This document shows positions 1 to 4,313 of a stretch of 6,238 bases of DNA, one piece after another. The notes under the pieces are model-generated. The model made no database searches. It was not told the DNA's origin and was given only the letters and a program-made list of their open reading frames with translations. The first letter of the stretch is position 1. The number at the start of each line of letters is the position of its first letter. This DNA comes from Treponema sp. (GTDB lineage Bacteria > Spirochaetota > Spirochaetia > Treponematales > Breznakiellaceae). Made by a program: the position numbers and the translations under genes. The stretch covers positions 1 through 6,238 of the forward strand of contig JAISGE010000078.1 of assembly GCA_031263265.1 (NCBI GenBank), in the 5' to 3' direction.

Positions 1-104
1 AGGATGATTTCTTCTGGGCATTACGCTACGAGACCGCCCGTTACTTCCATGAAAACTGGCATGACCTGTTCCTGACGGTCTCCGGTATTGCCCCAGACGG
101 TTGA
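1..104 (+). CDS. 3' end of an unrecognised protein gene (partial)
   Basis: The frame beginning at base 3 is open from the window edge and encodes 33 residues before TGA at 102-104. The peptide starts DDFFWALRYE and ends VSGIAPDG. It is rich in aromatic residues and histidine (for example RYFHENWHD), looks like ordinary coding composition, and contrasts with the other two forward frames. One of those stops at once and the other gives a less protein-like peptide that also stops. I do not recognise the family and the fragment is too short to assign a function. The next gene starts 67 bp downstream, so the two could share a transcript, although a promoter-like sequence lies in that gap. Confidence 0.5.
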   Translation, partial: DDFFWALRYETARYFHENWHDLFLTVSGIAPDG

Positions 105-136
105 ATTCGGAATTGCTGTCACCGAAAGTTGAGGGC

Positions 137-165
137 TTGCTAAAAACGTCAAAGAGGGATATATT
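137..165 (+). promoter_or_regulatory. Candidate sigma-70-type promoter for the small gene pair
   Basis: TTGCTA (137-142) and TATATT (160-165) are separated by exactly 17 bases, matching the -35 and -10 consensus at 4 of 6 and 5 of 6 positions. The predicted transcription start would fall around 171-173, which coincides with the ATG at 172. If the promoter is real, the message would be leaderless or nearly so, and the AGAGGG about 12 bases before the ATG would not be transcribed. AT-rich matches like this also arise by chance. Confidence 0.35.
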
Positions 166-171
166 TTAACT

Positions 172-378
172 ATGAACGACAAAATACTGAAAAACGGTAG
201 ATTACGGGCCTTTTTGGATGGGTTTTCCTCCGCCTTTGATTTGAGCGGTCAAACTTTTATCGTGCTCCCCGATCTTGATTCCGGTTTTCAGAAAGATCGT
301 GAGGCTATAAAAGGCGATTGGGAAACGGTTGGGAACGATATGTGCCGTGCCATGAATTTAGTAGCTCATGGGCAATAG
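172..378 (+). CDS. Small hypothetical protein encoded upstream of a DUF2335-like gene
   Basis: This 68-residue protein has no signal peptide and no membrane segment. It contains a segment SGQTFIVLPDLDSGF (residues 25-39), then a charged stretch with a DWETVGNDM core (49-57), and ends AMNLVAHGQ. I recall similar short proteins placed directly upstream of DUF2335 genes in treponemes and some prophages, but I know of no assigned function. AGAGGG lies about 12 bases before the ATG, which is far for a ribosome binding site. Its last 11 bases overlap the start of the next gene in another frame (ATG at 368, stop TAG at 376-378), which suggests translational coupling. The role is unknown. The arrangement superficially resembles a toxin-antitoxin pair, but nothing in the residues supports that assignment. 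Confidence 0.65.
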   Translation: MNDKILKNGRLRAFLDGFSSAFDLSGQTFIVLPDLDSGFQKDREAIKGDWETVGNDMCRAMNLVAHGQ

Positions 379-616
379 AACCCAACTGCAAAAACAACAA
401 GTAGAAGTATCATATCAAGGCCCCTTGCCGTCGTCCCATGATTTTGCGGGATATGAGCAGACGCTTCCCGGCGCCGCCGATCGGATATTGACAATAACTG
501 AAAAAGAAGCAGAACACCGGAGAGAAAACCAAGACAAATTAGTGAATGCCTCCATAAAATATAGCGGCAGAGGGCAAATTTTCGCACTCATTATAGCGGA
601 ACCATCGCAGCTCTAG
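368..616 (+). CDS. DUF2335-like protein, truncated before its membrane hairpin
   Basis: The 82-residue product carries hallmarks of DUF2335 proteins in order: YQGPLPS (residues 16-22), YEQTLPGAADRIL (29-41), a charged EKEAEHRRE segment (45-53), and GRGQIFALIIA (67-77). The last of these is normally the entry to a C-terminal two-helix membrane hairpin. Here the frame ends almost immediately, as EPSQL then TAG. In the frame one base back, from base 598, GTIAALETGTKGRE can be read. This resembles the end of the family's second helix and basic tail. The simplest reading is an internal deletion with a frameshift, leaving a protein without membrane anchor. DUF2335 proteins are predicted membrane proteins of unknown function, often carried by prophage-like or accessory regions. 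The start overlaps the upstream gene by 11 bp. The gene may be a pseudogene. Confidence 0.6.
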   Translation: MGNRTQLQKQQVEVSYQGPLPSSHDFAGYEQTLPGAADRILTITEKEAEHRRENQDKLVNASIKYSGRGQIFALIIAEPSQL

Positions 617-684
617 AAACAGGAACGAAGGGACGTGAACCGTATTTGATAACAATGCCGCACTCACTTCGCCCTCCGCAGGAG

Positions 685-1836
685 TTATTGGGGGAGGATG
701 ATGGCGTTTATTTGGATTTGCTTTTCCGCGGCGGTTTTGAAGACCATGTCTTTGGTAATCTTGCCTTTGGGGCGGGGATGAGGCGGGGCATCACCGATGA
801 GGATGATGCACTTGGCTTCTGCTTCCCAGGGAAACCGTAAGAGTCCCTCGTAGAGTGCCTCGTATACGGCTTCGGGGATATCGCCTCCGTTGCCCACTTG
901 GACTCCATTGAGGATCCGTTGAAAATCGTTGAGATTATCGGTGAAAGGGATAATCCTGGTGAGGTAGGTAGACTGGGTGTAATCCTGGTATAGAACCATA
1001 CCCACCCGGAATGAGGAAAATTCCGAAACCATTTCTTTCAGTAGCGGTGGAACAGTACGTTTAATTGCGGTAATATCTTCTTGCATACTTCTGGTAGTAT
1101 CCAGACAGATCACTAAATCCAGACTTTTTCGCCGTTCTTTGTCCAGGATCCCTTTAATCTTGTCCACTAAATCAGCGGGGTCTCGGGACCACAGTAAATC
1201 CCCATGGGTGGTAGTCGTTATTTCTGCAAACGTGTTAATCGTATCTCGCATGTAGTTTCTATCAGGCGGGCCTTCCAGGGGTTTTTGGATGACTTCCAGG
1301 ATAAAGGGGTTATCCTTGAAATCTCCACGATAATCCCCATAAAGCAGGGAAAAACTTCGGATGTTAAAATAGGTTCCGTCTTGCACATAGGTTTCCCCAT
1401 GCCGGGTGTTATCGTAGCCGTAATAGAGAATATAGGGAATATAGATATGAAAGACTTCTCCGAATTCAGGGTGAATCTCCGGGGTGGAATCAATGAGGGA
1501 CCAGACCCGGCTGGTTCGGGTAATCGGGACTTCGTTGATGAGCCTAATTTCATCACCGTTTACGGGATTCCATTCAGGAGTACGGTAGGCATAATTAGGT
1601 TCTTGCAGGGAGGGATCCCGGGTTGTCTCGGTAAGCAGTACCGAGGCAATAGCGGCTTTCTTGCGTATAAACAAGTGAAATCCCCCGTCAGCCCCTTGTT
1701 CGATCCGCAGGTCCTCTTGGCTTATGGATAAATCCGGGATTCCGGGAAGGATTTCAAGGAGGAGTTGTTCCTGAGCATAGACGAGCGTTTCCACCAGAAA
1801 CAAGAAGATAAGCACCAAGGCTCCAAGGTTACGCAT
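685..1836 (-). CDS. Secreted/periplasmic von Willebrand factor A domain protein
   Basis: From the ATG at 1836 the product is 383 residues. It opens with a classic signal peptide: MRN, a hydrophobic core LGALVLIFLFLVETLVYA, and likely cleavage before QEQ near residue 21. Residues about 22-235 form an unrecognised extracytoplasmic region rich in aromatic residues and beta-like segments. The vWA domain starts near residue 238 with LDLVICLDTTRSM, whose D246-T248-S250 form the metal-ion (MIDAS) site. It continues through GNGGDIPEA (316-324) and CIILIGDAPPH (343-353). This set is typical of vWA proteins that bind ligands through a divalent metal. The chain ends at INAIILPQ, just after the last core strand, so the usual closing helix seems absent. 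An in-frame ATG at 1866 would add ten residues; neither start has a clear ribosome binding site, and I chose the one giving the compact signal peptide. The gene converges on the DUF2335-like gene. Confidence 0.85.
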   Translation of the reverse strand: MRNLGALVLIFLFLVETLVYAQEQLLLEILPGIPDLSISQEDLRIEQGADGGFHLFIRKKAAIASVLLTETTRDPSLQEPNYAYRTPEWNPVNGDEIRLINEVPITRTSRVWSLIDSTPEIHPEFGEVFHIYIPYILYYGYDNTRHGETYVQDGTYFNIRSFSLLYGDYRGDFKDNPFILEVIQKPLEGPPDRNYMRDTINTFAEITTTTHGDLLWSRDPADLVDKIKGILDKERRKSLDLVICLDTTRSMQEDITAIKRTVPPLLKEMVSEFSSFRVGMVLYQDYTQSTYLTRIIPFTDNLNDFQRILNGVQVGNGGDIPEAVYEALYEGLLRFPWEAEAKCIILIGDAPPHPRPKGKITKDMVFKTAAEKQIQINAIILPQ

Positions 1837-1930
1837 ACTATATGTATCGGATACCACGCAAGGCATTATGGGCTTATTTGCCCTGTTTTTCCTTGCTTTT
1901 AAGGATTTTTATGACTTTTCTTAAACTCAC

Positions 1931-1962
1931 GTGAAAAACGAGGCTTTAAACCGCTTTTTCAC
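1931..1962. repeat. Inverted repeat, possible operator between divergent genes
   Basis: GTGAAAAA (1931-1938) and TTTTTCAC (1955-1962) are perfect reverse complements separated by 16 bases. The right arm directly abuts the TTGATT box of the candidate plus-strand promoter at 1963. That position suits a dimeric regulator binding between the two divergent transcription units. The stem is AT-rich and lacks a following T-run, so it does not resemble a terminator. An 8-bp perfect match in AT-rich DNA could be accidental. Confidence 0.3.
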
Positions 1963-1992
1963 TTGATTAGGAAGGGGAATATGGGGTATAAA
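1963..1992 (+). promoter_or_regulatory. Candidate sigma-70-type promoter for the SDR-HD-glgX cluster (distal)
   Basis: TTGATT (1963-1968) and TATAAA (1987-1992) are 18 bases apart and match the consensus at 4 of 6 and 5 of 6 positions. Use of this promoter would give a leader of roughly 180 bases before the ATG at 2178. It directly follows the inverted repeat at 1931-1962, so a protein bound there could affect polymerase access. Confidence 0.3.
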
Positions 1993-2062
1993 ACAAGAAA
2001 TGTTCCTTACTTCCGCTTCATGTGTTTAACGTTATATCACCCCCCCATCCCTGATCCCTATC

Positions 2063-2091
2063 TGGATAACTTTACCTGGATCAAGTATACT
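2063..2091 (+). promoter_or_regulatory. Candidate sigma-70-type promoter for the SDR-HD-glgX cluster (proximal)
   Basis: TGGATA (2063-2068) and TATACT (2086-2091) have a 17-base spacer and match the consensus at 4 of 6 and 5 of 6 positions. Initiation would be near 2098, leaving a leader of about 80 bases. The -35 box lies within the imperfect palindrome TATCTGGATA (2059-2068) and inside the TGATCC/GGATCA inverted repeat, which could serve as regulator sites. I cannot tell from sequence which of the two promoter candidates is used. Confidence 0.3.
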
Positions 2092-2177
2092 AAGCACTAC
2101 ATTTGAAGATTAAGGCAAACCGGAGGCATTAAAAAAAAGCATTCATGATCTGTTAAGCATCAATAAGGAGAAGCAAT

Positions 2178-3443
2178 ATGGAATGGGATAAAGCAAGCGA
2201 TCAGACGGATATACATGCAGTTTTTGCACCGATTATTCGAGGCTTGTGCATTAATACCGCAGGCTATCCCTGGGTTGTCATGTATGACTCGGGATTGGAG
2301 AAAATACCGCCAGCAGCTCTTACGGTAGATATTAGATCGGCATTGACCGAAGCAGGTACCTTGAATGAAGAATCTGCTGCAAAAGTATTTCGGGAGGCTT
2401 ATATTGCCTGGGAATTTGACATAGCCCCTGCAGGGGTGGATGCGCTTGTACAGCCAAAACCGTTTAAACAGGAACCATCCTGTGTGGTGCTCAAAAGCGG
2501 TGATACGGTAAAAGCCGGTTATTGGATAGATCGGAACCTGGATTCCGCCAAGCATCGGATGGCTAAGAAAGATGATTCCTTGCTCAAAGAGGCCTTACCC
2601 AAGGATCTGTCCATGAATAGTTCCTGGATTTCCGAGTTTGATACCGCGCAGCGGGTAGCTGTGGTTCGGAATAAGGCGGTCCTGGTAACCGGCGGGATTA
2701 AAAAAGAAGAAAAAAATATTGGTACAGAATTGGTACAAAGCCTTGCCCGCTCAGGGGCTTTGGTTTTTATTGCGGATTCTGATCTTAAGAAGATGCAGCA
2801 ATTGGCAGAGCAGATCAACAAGGTAGAGAATCGAACCGCCGTGATTGCCCTGCCGGTGAATGGAGCCGATGAAGCGTCGGTAAAGGACTTGTTCAAGACC
2901 ATAGCGGAGACCGCCGGAGGACTTGATATCTGTATCAGCAACGGAGAGTTCCTCAATGCCACGTCTGTTTTGGAACAGTCCCTAGATGATTTTCATGCGG
3001 TTACGGATGTCAACTATATCGGGTTCTTTCTCATGCTCAAATACGGAGGCTTACTGTTCAGGCGGCAGCATCGTACTGCTCCTCACTGGAAGACCGACAT
3101 CATCCAGATCAACTCGAAGTTTGGTCTTATAGGCTCTCAAAACTTCGGTGCTAATGTAGGGAGTAAATTCGGCGGGCTTGGCCTTATAAGCAGTGCAGCC
3201 ATGGAACTGGTGGAATACAACATCAAGGTCAATGCGATCTGTCCCGGGAATTTCTTTGACCATACTTTGGGGACTGACCCTAAACAGGACCTTTTTGTAC
3301 GATACTTTAAGAGCGGTACGGTTCCGATGAAACGGGCTTGTACCGGGGATGATGTGGCCCGGGCCATGTATTACCTTATTGAGCAGGAGTATGAAACCGG
3401 TCAAGCGATTCCGGTGACCGGTGGAGAAGTGATGCTCCATTAG
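2178..3443 (+). CDS. SDR-family protein, sorbitol-6-phosphate-dehydrogenase-like, with unknown N-terminal region; probable pseudoenzyme
   Basis: The start is well supported by AAGGAG seven bases before the ATG. Of 421 residues, about 1-164 form a region I do not recognise, and about 165-421 form a short-chain dehydrogenase/reductase (SDR) domain. The SDR part most resembles SrlD-type sorbitol-6-phosphate 2-dehydrogenases: IIQINSK (308-314), SKFGGLGL (329-336), LVEYNIKVNAICPGN (344-358), VPMKRAC (382-388) and a closing TGQAIPVTGGEVML. Such enzymes oxidise a sugar-alcohol phosphate with NAD in the cytoplasm. Key features are altered: TGG (171-173) is followed by IKKEEKN before IG, replacing TGxxxGxG; the NAG motif reads SNGEF (254-258); and the catalytic Tyr of YxxxK is N326 (codon AAT). 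N279, S313 and K330 of the tetrad remain. About 12-15 residues before VPMKRAC also seem missing compared with SrlD. Redox activity is therefore doubtful. The gene heads a cluster with an HD phosphohydrolase and glgX. Confidence 0.85.
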   Translation: MEWDKASDQTDIHAVFAPIIRGLCINTAGYPWVVMYDSGLEKIPPAALTVDIRSALTEAGTLNEESAAKVFREAYIAWEFDIAPAGVDALVQPKPFKQEPSCVVLKSGDTVKAGYWIDRNLDSAKHRMAKKDDSLLKEALPKDLSMNSSWISEFDTAQRVAVVRNKAVLVTGGIKKEEKNIGTELVQSLARSGALVFIADSDLKKMQQLAEQINKVENRTAVIALPVNGADEASVKDLFKTIAETAGGLDICISNGEFLNATSVLEQSLDDFHAVTDVNYIGFFLMLKYGGLLFRRQHRTAPHWKTDIIQINSKFGLIGSQNFGANVGSKFGGLGLISSAAMELVEYNIKVNAICPGNFFDHTLGTDPKQDLFVRYFKSGTVPMKRACTGDDVARAMYYLIEQEYETGQAIPVTGGEVMLH

Positions 3444-3474
3444 ACAGAAAGGAATCAGGAGAGGAGAAGGATAG

Positions 3475-4290
3475 ATGCGATCTCAAAAAGAAATAGTTCT
3501 GAATACTAAAATTATGGATACCCTTAAGGGCTTGAACCTTTCAGGCAAGGCTGTGGCTGCGGGAAAAGGTATTATCGAAGATGAGGAAATCCAGGCCATA
3601 CAAGAATATGCCAATACGGTTTCCCTTAAGCGCTTGGGCTATAATGATCATGGACCAGTACACATGCGTATGGTAGCGCTCAATGGGCTTATCATGCTGG
3701 GCTTGATCCGGTCGGCAAACATTCAGACCAGTTTAGAACGGGAAGAATGTGGCAGTTTCGAGGATAGCCTCATCGCGGTACTCATGGCGGGGTTCCTCCA
3801 CGATATTGGTATGTCCTTAGGCCGACAGGACCATGAAATCCACAGTGCGTATCTGGCATACCCGATTTTGGATAGACTCTTACGCCAGGTGTACGACGGA
3901 AATATCCAGAAACAGGTTACGGTCCGCTCCTTAGCCTTGGAAGGCATTAGTGGACACATGGGTAATCGAGTCATCCATTCCCTGGAAGCGGGGATACTCC
4001 TTGTGGCCGACGGCTGTGACATGACCAAAGGCCGGGCGCGAATTCCTATGGCTATCTCAGGAGCCCCCAAGGTGGGGGATATCCATAAATATTCCGCTAA
4101 TTCTATTGAAGAGGTTCGTATTTCTCAGGGACATGAGCAGCCTATCCGCATTGAGATAGCCATGTCCAGTGAAGTGGGTCTTTTTCAGGTTGAAGAGGTA
4201 CTGCTGGGGAAGATTGCGGCTAGTACGGTCAAACAGTACATTGAATTATACGCCCTGGTAGAACAGGGAGAGCCTAAACGGTATTTATAA
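3475..4290 (+). CDS. HD-domain metal-dependent phosphohydrolase
   Basis: This 271-residue soluble protein belongs to the HD superfamily, whose members use histidine/aspartate-bound metals to hydrolyse phosphomonoesters or phosphodiesters, often of nucleotides. Visible metal-ligand candidates in order are H59 and H63 (YNDHGPVHM), the H109-D110 pair (FLHDIG), H120 and H123 (QDHEIH), H161 (SGHMG) and D179/D182 (VADGCDM). The layout recalls the stand-alone COG3294-type HD phosphatases/phosphodiesterases of about 270 residues, although I cannot confirm that by search. The C-terminal third (about 210-271) has alternating strand-like segments and may be a small accessory domain. The start is set by a purine-rich ribosome binding site (AGGAGAGGAGAAGG, 3457-3470) just before the ATG. 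It lies 31 bp after the SDR gene and 23 bp before glgX, so co-transcription is likely. The substrate is unknown. Confidence 0.85.
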   Translation: MRSQKEIVLNTKIMDTLKGLNLSGKAVAAGKGIIEDEEIQAIQEYANTVSLKRLGYNDHGPVHMRMVALNGLIMLGLIRSANIQTSLEREECGSFEDSLIAVLMAGFLHDIGMSLGRQDHEIHSAYLAYPILDRLLRQVYDGNIQKQVTVRSLALEGISGHMGNRVIHSLEAGILLVADGCDMTKGRARIPMAISGAPKVGDIHKYSANSIEEVRISQGHEQPIRIEIAMSSEVGLFQVEEVLLGKIAASTVKQYIELYALVEQGEPKRYL

Positions 4291-4313
4291 CGTAAACGGA
4301 GGATGGTCTTAGT

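Larger units (their letters stand above)
1837..2177. other. Divergent intergenic region of about 340 bp
   Basis: This stretch separates the minus-strand vWA gene from the plus-strand SDR-HD-glgX cluster. I find no convincing reading frame in it; the ATG at 2145 reaches a stop after three codons. It holds an 8-bp-arm inverted repeat (1931-1962), two promoter-like sequences for the plus strand, a C7 run (2040-2046), an A8 run (2131-2138) and, at its end, the ribosome binding site AAGGAG (2165-2170) of the SDR gene. Around 2052-2083 there is also a 6-bp inverted repeat TGATCC/GGATCA and a direct repeat CTGGAT (2062 and 2077), which could be regulator sites. No riboswitch fold or rho-independent terminator was recognised by eye. 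Confidence 0.6.

Noticed and set aside
172..616. Toxin-antitoxin pair
   Set aside because: Gene size and overlap fit, but neither product shows a toxin fold or a DNA-binding antitoxin motif, and the second matches DUF2335.
646..840. Plus-strand open frame of 64 codons opposite the end of the vWA gene
   Set aside because: It is mostly antisense to the vWA coding sequence; only the few codons before 646 (the GTIAAL stretch) seem meaningful, as a DUF2335 remnant.
1204..1731. Plus-strand open frame of 175 codons
   Set aside because: It is wholly antisense to the vWA protein gene, which has a signal peptide and clear MIDAS motifs; there is no ribosome binding site or recognisable domain.
1931..1962. 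Rho-independent terminator
   Set aside because: The arms are AT-rich, the loop is 16 bases and no T-run follows on either strand; it also lies upstream of both flanking genes.
2160..2555. Minus-strand open frame of 131 codons over the SDR N-terminal region
   Set aside because: Composition rich in Cys, His and Tyr is typical of an antisense shadow. The plus-strand frame has the ribosome binding site and continues into a recognisable domain.
2178..2669. Class II aldolase domain at the N-terminus of the SDR fusion
   Set aside because: Aldolase-SDR fusions exist in rhamnose and related pathways, but I see no zinc-binding HxH pattern or the aldolase glycine-rich start here.
4303..4313. ATG at 4303 as the glgX start
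   Set aside because: It abuts the GGAGG and is in a different frame from the GH13 coding sequence; the ATG at 4314 is in frame.
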